A stretch of DNA of 64,000 bases from JACCWP01 sp963785115. Its GTDB lineage: Bacteria > Actinomycetota > Actinomycetes > Propionibacteriales > Nocardioidaceae. This document shows, one piece after another, positions 38,056 to 46,488 of the stretch; position 1 is the first letter of the stretch; every line of letters begins with the position of its first letter. A program made the position numbers and the translations under genes. The DNA is taken from positions 34,346 to 98,345 of the forward strand of contig CAWATY010000013.1 in NCBI GenBank assembly GCA_963785115.1, read 5' to 3'. The notes under the pieces were generated by a model that saw only the letters and a list, made by a program, of their open reading frames with translations, was not told where the DNA came from and did not search any database.

Positions 38056-38916
38056 ATGCAGCGTCGCACCGTCCAGACCCTCCTTGCCACCGTCACCGCC
38101 ACCCTGACCGCGACGGCTGTCATGGCCGTACTGGCACCGGCACCGGGCGCCGCCGCACCGCCGGCGACGACCCGCCCGGCCGCGGCCGGACAGGACCCGG
38201 CGCCGCCAGGGGCCAACGACTGGGAGTGCCGGCCCGACGCGCGCCACCCGCAGCCCGTCGTGCTGGTCAACGGGACCTTCGAGACGATGATCAAGAACTG
38301 GCCGACGATGTCGCCGTACCTCGCCGACAAGGGCTACTGCGTCTTCGCGTTCAACTACGGGGACAACGCGACCGGGCCGATCGGCACGTCGGCCAAGCAG
38401 CTGCGGCACTTCGTCGACCGCGTGCTGCGCGTCACCGACGCCCGCCGCGTCGACCTGGTCGGCCACAGCCAGGGCGGCATGATGCCGCGCTACTACCTCC
38501 GGTTCCTCGGGGGCACCCCGCACGTCGACGACCTGGTGGGCCTCGCGGCCAGCAACCACGGCACCGAGCTGGCGATCACCCCAGGCCCCGGCGACCCGGT
38601 CGGACCGTGCCGGGCGTGCGAGCAGCAGCGGGCGGGCTCGCGCTTCCTGCACCGCCTCAACGAGGGCGGGGACACGGTCCCGCACGTCGACTACACGGTC
38701 ATCAGCACCGAGCACGACGAGGTCGTCACGCCGTGGCAGAGCCAGCGGCTGCACGGCGCGCCGCAGCGGATCACCAACGTGCTGCTGCAGGACGTGTGTC
38801 CCACGGACGCGTTCGAGCACGACCAGATGCCGAACGACCCGGTGGCCCAGCAGATCGTCCTCAACGCGCTGCGCCAGGACGGGCCCGCGCGCGAGGACGT
38901 GCAGCCGACCTGCTGA
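38056..38916 (+). CDS. Secreted lipase (alpha/beta hydrolase, lipase class 2)
   Basis: 286 residues. A Sec signal peptide (about 1-37, ending ...APGAAA) precedes the hydrolase. PVVLVNGTFETMIKNWPTMSPYL carries the oxyanion region and GHSQGG holds nucleophile S138. The fold matches the actinobacterial lipase/EstA group (PF01674). Four cysteines suggest disulfides, consistent with export. AAGGG lies before ATG 38056. It ends 5 bases from the convergent VOC gene. Confidence 0.9.
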   Translation: MQRRTVQTLLATVTATLTATAVMAVLAPAPGAAAPPATTRPAAAGQDPAPPGANDWECRPDARHPQPVVLVNGTFETMIKNWPTMSPYLADKGYCVFAFNYGDNATGPIGTSAKQLRHFVDRVLRVTDARRVDLVGHSQGGMMPRYYLRFLGGTPHVDDLVGLAASNHGTELAITPGPGDPVGPCRACEQQRAGSRFLHRLNEGGDTVPHVDYTVISTEHDEVVTPWQSQRLHGAPQRITNVLLQDVCPTDAFEHDQMPNDPVAQQIVLNALRQDGPAREDVQPTC

Positions 38917-38920
38917 CCGG

Positions 38921-39298
38921 CTACTCGGGCCGCCCCGGCGGGTGGTGCAGCAGGCAGAACTCGTTGCCCTCCGGGTCGGCCAGCACCTCGAAGCCCTCTT
39001 CGCCGGTCTGCCCCACGTCAGCACGGCGGGCGCCGAGCCCGATCAGCCGCTCGACCTCGGCGTCGACGTCGCCGTCGACCGCCACCAGGTCGGGGTGGTT
39101 GCGGTTCTTGTCCCGCTTCGACGCCGCGCTGGCCTGCAGCCACACCGTCGGCTCGCGCGCCGCGTCGTCGGGTGGGTAGAGCTTCGCCGAGCCGTCGTCG
39201 CCTGCGATTGCGCGGTAACCGAGGGCCTGCGACCAGAAGGTCGTCATCGTGTCGATGTCGTGCACGTCGAGCGTCCACTGGCAGATGCGTGCGGTCAT
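38921..39298 (-). CDS. VOC (glyoxalase/bleomycin resistance fold) protein
   Basis: 125 residues with the paired beta-alpha-beta-beta-beta modules: ICQWTLDVHDIDTMTTFWSQALGY at the start and FEVLADPEGNEFCLLH at the end. It matches the Glyoxalase_6-type group common in actinobacteria. The conserved terminal DPEGNEFCL strand carries a possible metal-ligand position. Substrate unknown. Confidence 0.87.
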   Translation of the reverse strand: MTARICQWTLDVHDIDTMTTFWSQALGYRAIAGDDGSAKLYPPDDAAREPTVWLQASAASKRDKNRNHPDLVAVDGDVDAEVERLIGLGARRADVGQTGEEGFEVLADPEGNEFCLLHHPPGRPE

Positions 39299-39336
39299 AG
39301 GCTCATCTCAGCGCACGGCGCGCGCGCCCGCAGGCC

Positions 39337-39729
39337 TCAGGACACGAAGCGGAACGTCAAGGGGTAGCGGTAGTCCTGTCCGTTGAGCGCCCGCACGCCG
39401 GCCAGGATCACGACCACGAGATAGAACACGACGACGCCCAACGCGACCGGCCCGATGATGATCAGCCCGACTCCTAACGTGACCAGCGTGAGCACGACGC
39501 CGATGCCGATCCAGATCAAGATCGTGATCTGGAAGTTCAACGACTCCACGGCGTGCCGACGCACGTAGGGCGACTGGCCGCCCTTCGCGAGCAGCACGAT
39601 CAGCGGGGCGAGCAGCCCGAGCGCGACGTAGGCGGCGACGAAGGCCCCGAGGTGCGCGGCGCCGGCCCAGTTCCGCTCCTCCTGCGTGGGCGCGCTTCCC
39701 GCGGTCTGGTACGCATCGGGCTGGCTCAT
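39337..39729 (-). CDS. DUF4870 membrane protein
   Basis: 130 residues from ATG 39729, with three hydrophobic segments. RNWAGAAHLGAFVAA and VRRHAVESLNFQITILIW are the DUF4870 hallmarks, and the end GQDYRYPLTFRFV is also typical. Function of the family is unknown. A start at 39741 is possible. Confidence 0.88.
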   Translation of the reverse strand: MSQPDAYQTAGSAPTQEERNWAGAAHLGAFVAAYVALGLLAPLIVLLAKGGQSPYVRRHAVESLNFQITILIWIGIGVVLTLVTLGVGLIIIGPVALGVVVFYLVVVILAGVRALNGQDYRYPLTFRFVS

Positions 39730-39745
39730 GGGCCCATCCAACCGC

Positions 39746-40612
39746 TCATCGGTCGTCGTTCCCAGCCGTCACGAAGTCGATGAGCTCCTCGACCCGCCCG
39801 AGCAGGGTCGGCTCGAGGTCGGCGTACGAGCTCACGGCGGCGAGGATCCGCCGCCAGCCGGCGGCCAGGTCGGCCTGGGTGCGGTGCGGCCAGCCCAGCG
39901 CCTGGCACACGCCCTGCTTCCACGGCACCGACCGGGGGACGCGGGGCCAGGCGGCCAGCCCGAGCCGATCCGGCTTCACCGCCTGCCACACGTCGACGTA
40001 GGGGTGCCCGACCACCAGCACGTGCGACCCGTGCGGGCCGCGTCGCACGGCAGCGGCGATCCGGCTCTCCTTGGAGCCGGGCACCAGGTGGTCAACCAGC
40101 ACGCCGACCCGCCGACCGGGCCCCGGCCGGAAGTCGGCCAGCCGGGCGCCGAGGTCGTCGACGCCCTCGAGGTACTCCACGACGACGCCCTCGACCCGCA
40201 GGTCGGCGCCCCACACCCGCTCCACCAGCTCCGCGTCGTGCCGGCCCTCGACGTAGATCCGGCTGGCCCGGGCCACCCGGGCGCGAGCCGCGGGCACCGC
40301 GAGGGAGCCGGACGCCGTCCGGGTGGCAGCCCGCGGTCCGGAACGTACGGGCGCGCGCAGCAGTACCGGCCGGCCCTCGAGCAGGAACCCGGGCCCGAGC
40401 GGGAAGGTTCGTCGCGTGCCCCTGCGGTCCTCGAGCTCGACCGTGCCGAGATCCCGGTCGCACCGCACGATCGCGCCGGACCAGCCGGTGAGGACCTCCT
40501 CCACGACGAGGTCGCGGACCGCATCGACGGGGCGCGTGGCCGGGCGGGCGGGTGCCCCGCCGCCCGCGAGGACGTCGCTGCCGTACCGATCGCCAGGGTG
40601 CTGCGGGGTCAT
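39746..40612 (-). CDS. DUF3097 family protein
   Basis: 288 residues. RYGSDVLAG at the N-terminus, RDLVVEEVLTGWSGAIVRCD, ASRIYVEGRHDAELVERVWG and VLVDHLVPGSKESRIA match the actinobacterial DUF3097 family. The VEGRHDAEL and VLVDHLVPGSKE segments look like a Toprim-type acidic centre, suggesting a nucleic-acid or phosphotransfer role; that is inference. Its start overlaps the stop of the MFS gene (ATGA). Confidence 0.88.
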   Translation of the reverse strand: MTPQHPGDRYGSDVLAGGGAPARPATRPVDAVRDLVVEEVLTGWSGAIVRCDRDLGTVELEDRRGTRRTFPLGPGFLLEGRPVLLRAPVRSGPRAATRTASGSLAVPAARARVARASRIYVEGRHDAELVERVWGADLRVEGVVVEYLEGVDDLGARLADFRPGPGRRVGVLVDHLVPGSKESRIAAAVRRGPHGSHVLVVGHPYVDVWQAVKPDRLGLAAWPRVPRSVPWKQGVCQALGWPHRTQADLAAGWRRILAAVSSYADLEPTLLGRVEELIDFVTAGNDDR

Positions 40613-41910
40613 CCCTCGACGTTACGGCCGTCGCCCACCGCCGCCGGGTGACGTTCCGGCTCGACACGCCGGGCGTCTGCCTCAGCGCTGTCCGGCGCCG
40701 TGGGCCGGTGGTCGATCTCACGCCACTGCGGCAGCAACGCCGGCAACGTCGTGGCGATGAAGTAGCCCGCCCCGAACAGCGCCAGCGCCGGTGCGAGGCC
40801 GACGGCGGCGATCGTCGCCCCTCCGGCTACGCCGCCGAACGGGATCAGCGCCCAGCACAGCGAGGTGTTGAGCGAGCTCACCCGGCCCACCAGGTGCGGC
40901 GGGATCCGCTCGAAGATCACCGCGCCGAGGATGGGGTTGATGAAGCCGGAGGAGAAGCCGGCGAGCACGGCCACGGCTATCACCCAGGCCAGCGGCGCGT
41001 CCAGCGCCATCACGACGAACCTCGGCGCGCCCGCGAGCAGGAACGCGACCAGGTAGGTCGTGTGCCGGGGCAGCCGGTTGGCGACGGTCGCCGCGATCAT
41101 GCTGCCGACCGCCGAGGTCCCGCCAAAGATCGCGAACAGCAGGCCCACGGTCGCCGCGCCACCTCCGGCGTCGTGCGCCCACACCGGCACGAACACGACC
41201 GCGAACCCCTGGTCGAGCAGGTTCGTCACGGCCACCATGGTGGTGATCGCCACCAGGACCCGGTCGCGGCGCAGGAAGTCCCAGCCCTCGCGCAGCCGGG
41301 TGGCGTACGAGCCCTCGTCGGCCTCGTCCGTCGCCGGCCGACCGTGAGGTGCAGTGAGCCAGATCAGCAGCCCGGCGACGCCGAAGCTCGCGGCGTCGAC
41401 GACGAGCGCCTGTGCCGGTCCCACCGCGGCGACCAGCACGCCGCCGACGGCGGCTCCCACCATCCCGGCGGTGCGCTCGACGGCGCTGCCCAGCCCGGTG
41501 GCCCGCTCCATCGGCACGCCGGCCTCGGCGACCAGCAGCGGCACCAGCGCCTGCTTGGCGCCGTCGCCGGGCCCGCGCAGGGTGCCGGCCAGGGCGACCA
41601 GCACCAGCAGCAGCGGGAGGCTCAGCACTCCAGCCGCGTGCGCGAGCGGGATGGCGCCGACCACCAGCACGCTGGCAGCGTCGGCGGTGACCGCGACCCG
41701 ACGCGGCCCCACCCTGTCGACCAGCGGTCCGCCGAGCGCCTTCGCCGCGACGTACGGGGCCATCTCGGCGAACGCCGCCAGACCGGTCTGCGTCGCCGAG
41801 CCGGTGGTGGTGAGCACGAACCACGGGATGGCGATCATCGACACCCGGGTGCCGGTGATCGAGACGGCCTCGGCGGCCAGCCAGCCGACCAGCGGCGTCC
41901 GGTGCCTCAC
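40609..41910 (-). CDS. MFS transporter
   Basis: 433 residues with about 12 membrane helices. The helix 2-3 loop motif GGPLVDRVGPRRV is the major-facilitator signature A, and the EAVSITGTRVSMIAIPWFVL start is typical of MFS_3/enterobactin exporter-like drug efflux proteins. Starting at GTG 41910, it overlaps the stop of the upstream regulator by 4 bases, so it is translationally coupled to it and likely under its control. Confidence 0.92.
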   Translation of the reverse strand: MRHRTPLVGWLAAEAVSITGTRVSMIAIPWFVLTTTGSATQTGLAAFAEMAPYVAAKALGGPLVDRVGPRRVAVTADAASVLVVGAIPLAHAAGVLSLPLLLVLVALAGTLRGPGDGAKQALVPLLVAEAGVPMERATGLGSAVERTAGMVGAAVGGVLVAAVGPAQALVVDAASFGVAGLLIWLTAPHGRPATDEADEGSYATRLREGWDFLRRDRVLVAITTMVAVTNLLDQGFAVVFVPVWAHDAGGGAATVGLLFAIFGGTSAVGSMIAATVANRLPRHTTYLVAFLLAGAPRFVVMALDAPLAWVIAVAVLAGFSSGFINPILGAVIFERIPPHLVGRVSSLNTSLCWALIPFGGVAGGATIAAVGLAPALALFGAGYFIATTLPALLPQWREIDHRPTAPDSAEADARRVEPERHPAAVGDGRNVEG

Positions 41911-42497
41911 GACGGGTCCTCCACGGTGACGCCGCCGGGACGCGGGTAGGTGTGCAGCACGACGATGAAGTCATCGGCCTCCGCGACGTCGTCGGCGTCC
42001 TGCTCCCACTCACTGATCAGGTCGGTGACGACATCCATGAGCTGCTCAGCCCGCTCGGGGGTCAACCGCAACCTCCAGTCGCTGAGCGTGGAGGCTCGCA
42101 ACCAGGCCGTCGGCAGCAGCGGCTGCTCCTCCATCGCGCGCTGCAGCTGCTCGGTGTGCACCACGGCGACGGCTTGCTCGAAGGCCGCGGTGGCGTCGCG
42201 TCCCTCGGGGGTCTCGAGGGCCTCCGGCCCGGTGTGCGTCGACCGGTGCGCGGCTTGCCACCACCGGTCCCGCGCGTTGCCGCGCTCGGGCACGTCCACG
42301 ACGAAGCCGTGCTGGGCGAGCTGGCGCAGGTGGTAGGACGTGGCGCCGGAGTTGAGCCCGAGCCTGGTCGCGAGGGCACTCGCGGTCGAGGGTCCCTCGT
42401 AGCGCAGCAGACCCAGCAGCCGGAGCCGTACCGGGTGTGACAGCGCCTGCAAGGCGGCGGGGTCGGGGGTGATCGACTCGAGGGGCACGTCGGGCAT
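41907..42497 (-). CDS. ArsR-like winged-helix transcriptional regulator
   Basis: 196 residues from ATG 42497. The HTH is LSHPVRLRLLGLLRYEGPSTASALATRLGLNSGATSYHLRQLAQHGFV, typical of HTH_20/ArsR-type regulators. No metal-binding cysteine motif is visible, so a small-molecule ligand is more likely. It forms an operon with the MFS exporter, a usual repressor/exporter arrangement. Its promoter contains an inverted repeat. Confidence 0.9.
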   Translation of the reverse strand: MPDVPLESITPDPAALQALSHPVRLRLLGLLRYEGPSTASALATRLGLNSGATSYHLRQLAQHGFVVDVPERGNARDRWWQAAHRSTHTGPEALETPEGRDATAAFEQAVAVVHTEQLQRAMEEQPLLPTAWLRASTLSDWRLRLTPERAEQLMDVVTDLISEWEQDADDVAEADDFIVVLHTYPRPGGVTVEDPS

Positions 42498-42504
42498 GCC
42501 GGAC

Positions 42505-42533
42505 ACCGTAGAACAGCAAAGACTCCTTTGCAA
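42505..42533 (-). promoter_or_regulatory. Promoter of the ArsR-MFS operon
   Basis: On the minus strand TTGCAA (42533-42528) and TACGGT (42510-42505) are separated by exactly 17 bases. The -10 ends 8 bases before the ATG, suggesting a leaderless message. Confidence 0.6.
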
Positions 42534-42546
42534 ACAGTTCTTTGCA
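42516..42546. promoter_or_regulatory. Operator-like inverted repeats
   Basis: GCAAAG-actc-CTTTGC (42516-42531) lies within the promoter spacer. TGCAAA-cagttc-TTTGCA (42529-42546) overlaps it and covers the -35. The AT-rich patch stands out from its surroundings and suits autorepression by the ArsR-like protein. Confidence 0.6.
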
Positions 42547-42573
42547 GTCGAGACCGGAGCTTCTACCGGGTAG

Positions 42574-42637
42574 CCCGAGGTTCTACCGGCTTGCTACACG
42601 GGCGAACCCCGGGTTTCCCAAGTGAACGTGGGAAACC
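42574..42637. repeat. Dispersed palindromic element, copy B
   Basis: Hairpin 2-like CCCGAGGTTC / GAACCCCGGG (42574-42583, 42604-42613, one mismatch) runs into hairpin 1 GGTTTCCCA / TGGGAAACC (42612-42637). The order is the reverse of copy A, so the element lies in the other orientation. It fills the gap between the ArsR-like gene and the end of the metallo-hydrolase gene. Confidence 0.8.
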
Positions 42638-42657
42638 GGGCCACCCCAGCCCGGGTC

Positions 42658-43443
42658 TCAGCGGCCGAGGGCCGCGTAGGCGCGGCGGGCCGCCTTGTCC
42701 AGTCGGGCGTCCGGCCAGGGCCAGCTGCCGCGGGCGGCGGCCTCGTCGACCGGCACCCCGGAGTCCGCGAGAGCCCGCAGCTGGCCGGCGACGTCGGCGA
42801 GGTCGCCGCGCTGGGCGTGCACGAAGCCGCGGTCGACGGGGGCACCGTGCCCGGGCACGACCACGGAGGCGTCGGTGAGCAGGCCGCTCAGCAGCTCGAG
42901 CTGCTGCGCCCACTCCAGCGGCCAGCAGTCCGTGCCGTACGAGGGCGGGGCCGACTCCTCGACCACGTCGCCGGCGTAGACGACATCGGCGTCGGGCACC
43001 CGGATGGCCACATCACCAGCGGTGTGGCCGTGCCCCAGGGCGACCGCCTCCACCTGCCGGCCGCCCAGGTCGACCGACCACACCGACGCGAGTCCGCGGT
43101 CGGGGACCAGGCCCGCCGGATCGATCCCGTCCTGCTCGCAGTCGGCCAGGATCTCGTCGGCGAGCGACTCATGACCCGCCACGACCACCTCCGGGTACGC
43201 CGCCCGCACCGCCGCCGTGCCGCGTACGTGGTCGTGGTGCGCGTGCGTGAGCACCACCGCGGCCACCGGGAGCGACGACAGCCGGCGCACGTCGGTCACC
43301 AGCTCCTCGCCCTGCGAGCGGTCGTCGCGGGTGTCCACCAGCAGCAGGCCGTCGTCACCGGCCACCACTCCGCAGGACACGTCATAGGGGTCGTAGCGGC
43401 GGACGAAGCACCCGGCGCCGACCTCGAGCCAGCCGTGGTCCAT
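42658..43443 (-). CDS. Metallo-beta-lactamase fold hydrolase
   Basis: 261 residues. The zinc motif THAHHDH lies at 66-72, with further ligands in GHTAGD and VVVPGHGAPVDRGF. The substrate is unknown; the fold covers glyoxalase II, lactonases and others. Start ATG 43443. It is divergent from hrcA across only 51 bases that contain the CIRCE element and overlapping -10 boxes, so heat-shock regulation may extend to it. Confidence 0.88.
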   Translation of the reverse strand: MDHGWLEVGAGCFVRRYDPYDVSCGVVAGDDGLLLVDTRDDRSQGEELVTDVRRLSSLPVAAVVLTHAHHDHVRGTAAVRAAYPEVVVAGHESLADEILADCEQDGIDPAGLVPDRGLASVWSVDLGGRQVEAVALGHGHTAGDVAIRVPDADVVYAGDVVEESAPPSYGTDCWPLEWAQQLELLSGLLTDASVVVPGHGAPVDRGFVHAQRGDLADVAGQLRALADSGVPVDEAAARGSWPWPDARLDKAARRAYAALGR

Positions 43444-43449
43444 GCCGCG

Positions 43450-43455
43450 TAGACT
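43450..43455 (+). promoter_or_regulatory. -10 box of hrcA, overlapping a divergent -10
   Basis: TAGACT on the plus strand. On the minus strand the overlapping CAGTCT (43456-43451) lies 7 bases from the hydrolase ATG. One short segment may serve both directions. Confidence 0.5.
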
Positions 43456-43480
43456 GGCACTCGGCTCATCGGAGTGCCAG
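43454..43480. promoter_or_regulatory. CIRCE operator of HrcA
   Basis: CTGGCACTC-N9-GAGTGCCAG is a perfect 9-base inverted repeat with the canonical 9-base spacer. It differs from consensus TTAGCACTC-N9-GAGTGCTAA only in the outer bases. It overlaps the hrcA -10 box, so HrcA should repress hrcA-dnaJ. Confidence 0.93.
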
Positions 43481-43494
43481 CGAGGGGTGATGAC

Positions 43495-44517
43495 GTGGTC
43501 GACGACCGCAAGCTCGCGGTGCTGCGTGCCATCGTCGAGGACTATGTGTCCACCCGGGAGCCGGTCGGTTCGAAGGCCCTTGTCGACCGGCACAGCCTCG
43601 GCGTGTCGCCCGCCACCGTGCGCAACGACATGGCAGCGCTGGAGGAGGAGGGCTTCATCACCCAGCCGCACACCAGCGCCGGCCGGGTCCCCACCGACAA
43701 GGGCTACCGACTCTTCGTCGACCGGCTGTCGGCGGTCCGGCCGCTGTCGACCCCCGAGCGGCGGGCCATCGCCACCTTCCTGGACGGGGCGGTCGACGTC
43801 GACGACGTCGTGCAGCGCAGCGTGCGGTTGCTGGCCCAGATGACGCGGCAGGTCGCGATCGTGCAGTACCCCACGCTGTCGCGCTCGACGGTGCGCCACG
43901 TCGAGCTGGTGGCGCTGGCCCCGACCCGGCTGCTCGCGGTGCTCATCACCAGCACCGGTCGGGTCGAGCAGCGGGTGGTGGAGATGCCGAGCGCCGTCTC
44001 CGACACGCTCGTCGCCGACATGCGGGCCCGGCTCAACACCGCCACGGTGGGCCAGCGGCTGGCCGACGCCGTCGAGCGGCTGACCGAGCTCGCCGCTGCG
44101 GTGCCCGCCGCAGACCGGCCAGCCGTCGCGGTCATGATCAGCGCCCTGGTCGAGACCTTCTCCGACGACCGCTCCGACGAACGCGTGCTGGTCGGCGGCA
44201 CCGCCAACCTGGCCCGCTTCGGCGCCGACTTCGACGTGTCCATCCGGCCGCTGCTCGAGGCGCTGGAGGAGCACGTGGTGCTGCTGCGCCTGCTGGGCGA
44301 GGCCACCGACCCGTCGGCCGTCACGGTGCGGATCGGGCACGAGGTTCCGCTGGCCGAGCTCACCAGCACCTCGGTCGTCGCGAGCGGCTACGGTCGCGAC
44401 GGCGAGCCGCTGGCGACGCTCGGGATCGTCGGGCCGACCCGGATGGACTACCCGGGGTCCATCGCCGCAGTACGCGCGGTCGCCCGTTACGTCGGCCGCG
44501 CGCTCACCGACGGGTGA
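43495..44517 (+). CDS. hrcA: Heat-inducible transcription repressor HrcA
   Basis: 340 residues from GTG 43495, with GAGGGG 7 bases upstream. The N-terminal winged helix is VLRAIVEDYVSTREPVGSKAL...SPATVRNDMAALEEEGF, and QPHTSAGRVPTDKGYRLFVD is the family signature. It binds CIRCE and is stabilised by GroEL in other bacteria. dnaJ lies 64 bases downstream in the same operon. Confidence 0.97.
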   Translation: MVDDRKLAVLRAIVEDYVSTREPVGSKALVDRHSLGVSPATVRNDMAALEEEGFITQPHTSAGRVPTDKGYRLFVDRLSAVRPLSTPERRAIATFLDGAVDVDDVVQRSVRLLAQMTRQVAIVQYPTLSRSTVRHVELVALAPTRLLAVLITSTGRVEQRVVEMPSAVSDTLVADMRARLNTATVGQRLADAVERLTELAAAVPAADRPAVAVMISALVETFSDDRSDERVLVGGTANLARFGADFDVSIRPLLEALEEHVVLLRLLGEATDPSAVTVRIGHEVPLAELTSTSVVASGYGRDGEPLATLGIVGPTRMDYPGSIAAVRAVARYVGRALTDG

Positions 44518-44581
44518 GCGGCAGCAGGCACCGCCGACGACCACTCACCACGACCACTGAGCCCCGACCCCTGGCTGGAGC

Positions 44582-45733
44582 ATGAGCGACTACTACGAGC
44601 TCCTCGGCGTCTCGCGTGACGCCGGGCCCGACGAGATCAAGAAGGCCTATCGTCGGCTGGCCCGGCAGCTGCACCCCGACGTCAACCCGGACCCGCAGAC
44701 CCAGGAGCGGTTCAAGCAGGTGACGGCGGCGTACGAGGTGCTCTCCGACCCCCGCAAGAAGGAGATGTACGACCTCGGCGGCGACCCGCTCGGCGCCGCG
44801 GGCGGCGGGTTCGGCGGTGCCGGGGCGGGCTTCTCGTTCACCGACATCATGGACGCGTTCTTCGGCCAGGGTGGCGCGCGCGGGCCTCGGCCCCGGATGC
44901 GGCGCGGCCAGGACGCCCTGATCCGGCTGGACGTCCAGCTCGCGGAGGCGGCGTTCGGCAGCACCCAGGAGCTGACCGTGGACACCGCGGTCGTCTGCCA
45001 GCGTTGTGCGGGCAGCGGCGCGGCCGAGGGCTCGGAGCCGGTGACCTGCGAGACCTGCGGGGGGCGCGGTGAGGTCACCCAGGTGCAGCGCTCGTTCCTC
45101 GGCGAGATCCGCACCGCCCGCCCCTGCCCCGCCTGTCGCGGCCACGGAACGGTGATCCCCAACCCCTGCCCGGAGTGCGCAGGCGACGGCCGGGTGCGGT
45201 CGCGGCGGACGATCACCGTCAAGATCCCCGCCGGCGTCGACGCCGGCACCCGGGTGCAGCTCGCCGGTCAGGGCGAGGTCGGCCCCGGCGGTGGGCCGGC
45301 CGGTGACCTGTTCGTCGAGATCGACGTCGCGCCGCACGCGGTGTTCAACCGACGCGGCGACGACCTGATCTGCGAGGTGCACCTGCCGATGACGGCGGCC
45401 GCCCTCGGCACGCGGGTCGACCTGCCCACGCTCGAGTCCGACACCGGTGCGCCCGACGTGGAGGCGACGGTCCCACTCGACGTGCGGGCCGGCACGCAGT
45501 CGGGCGAGCAGCTGTCCGTACGCGGCCGAGGGGTCCCGCGGCTACGCGGTGCGGGCCGCGGCGACCTGGTCGTGCAGGTCATCGTCGACACCCCGACCAA
45601 GCTGGACGACGAGCAGGAGGAGCTGCTGCGGCGACTGGCCAAGCTGCGCGACGAGGAGCGGCCGACGGGGCACTTCGTGCCGTCGCACAAGGGCGTCTTC
45701 GGCCGGCTGCGCGACGCCTTCGGCCAGCGCTGA
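44582..45733 (+). CDS. dnaJ: Chaperone DnaJ
   Basis: 383 residues. The J domain has HPD at 31-33. A Gly/Phe-rich linker GGGFGGAGAGFSF follows. The zinc domain has four CxxCxG-type repeats (CQRCAGSG, CETCGGRG, CPACRGHG, CPECAGDG), then two substrate-binding barrels. It stimulates DnaK ATPase. Being with hrcA and apart from dnaK, it is the DnaJ2-type paralogue of actinobacteria. Confidence 0.96.
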   Translation: MSDYYELLGVSRDAGPDEIKKAYRRLARQLHPDVNPDPQTQERFKQVTAAYEVLSDPRKKEMYDLGGDPLGAAGGGFGGAGAGFSFTDIMDAFFGQGGARGPRPRMRRGQDALIRLDVQLAEAAFGSTQELTVDTAVVCQRCAGSGAAEGSEPVTCETCGGRGEVTQVQRSFLGEIRTARPCPACRGHGTVIPNPCPECAGDGRVRSRRTITVKIPAGVDAGTRVQLAGQGEVGPGGGPAGDLFVEIDVAPHAVFNRRGDDLICEVHLPMTAAALGTRVDLPTLESDTGAPDVEATVPLDVRAGTQSGEQLSVRGRGVPRLRGAGRGDLVVQVIVDTPTKLDDEQEELLRRLAKLRDEERPTGHFVPSHKGVFGRLRDAFGQR

Positions 45734-45737
45734 CGTC

Positions 45738-46449
45738 ATGGGCCGACCGGTGTTCTGGTGCGCCGACCTGAGCGGCGACGTGCTCCGGGTCGACGGCACC
45801 GAGGGCCATCACGCGGCCGTCGTGCGGCGGCTCGAGGTGGGCGAGCCGGTGCGGCTGACCGACGGCCTCGGCGACGTGGCCGACGGTCGGATCTCCGCCG
45901 TCGACCGGCAAGGGGATGGAGGTCACCGTCGAGGCGCGCAGTGTGCGTCCTCGGCGACCGCCCACCGTGACCGTCGTACAGGCGGTGCCCAAGGGTGACC
46001 GCGCCGAGCTGGCCGTGCAGGCGCTCACCGAGGTCGGCGTCGACCGGATCGTGCCGTGGGCTGCAGAGCGCAGCCAGGTGCGCGTCAGTGGTGAGCGCGG
46101 CGACAAGCTGCTGACCAAGTGGCGGGCGTGGGCGCTGGAGGCGTCCAAGCAGTCGCGCCGGGCGTGGTTCTGCGAGGTGGCCGACTTCGCCTCCACCGCC
46201 GACGTCGCCCGGCTGCTCGCGGGCTCCGACCTCCCGGCCGTGCTGCACGAGGAGGCCAGGGCGCCGATCGGCGCCGACCCCGCCGTGCGCGACGCGGTCA
46301 TCGTCGTCGGGCCCGAGGGCGGCATCAGCGACGGCGAGCTGGAGATCCTCGGCCAGCGGCCGGTACGGCTCGGCGACACCGTGCTGCGTACCTCGACCGC
46401 CGGAGCCGTCGCCGCCGGCATCGTTCTCGCCGCCACCCGCTGGCGCTGA
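45738..46449 (+). pseudogene. rsmE: 16S rRNA m3U1498 methyltransferase RsmE, split by a one-base shift
   Basis: The gene starts at ATG 45738, 2 bases after dnaJ's stop, with MGRPVFWCADLSGD...EGHHAAVVRRLEVGEPV, a normal RsmE N-terminus. Within 45903-45915 the coding frame shifts by +1. The rest (KGMEVTVEARS...VPKGDRAELAVQALTEVGVDRIVPW) continues in the new frame to 46449. It includes the SPOUT knot VVGPEGGISDGE and LGDTVLRTSTAGAVA. Both halves are well conserved, so the break is recent or a sequencing error. An internal ATG at 45916 could express the catalytic part alone. Confidence 0.85.
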
Positions 46450-46476
46450 TCCACCACCGCGGGCGCGGGGTGTCAC

Positions 46477-46482
46477 TAGCAT
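46477..46482 (+). promoter_or_regulatory. Leaderless -10 box
   Basis: TAGCAT ends 7 bases before the ATG at 46489. Confidence 0.5.
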
Positions 46483-46488
46483 CCCGCC

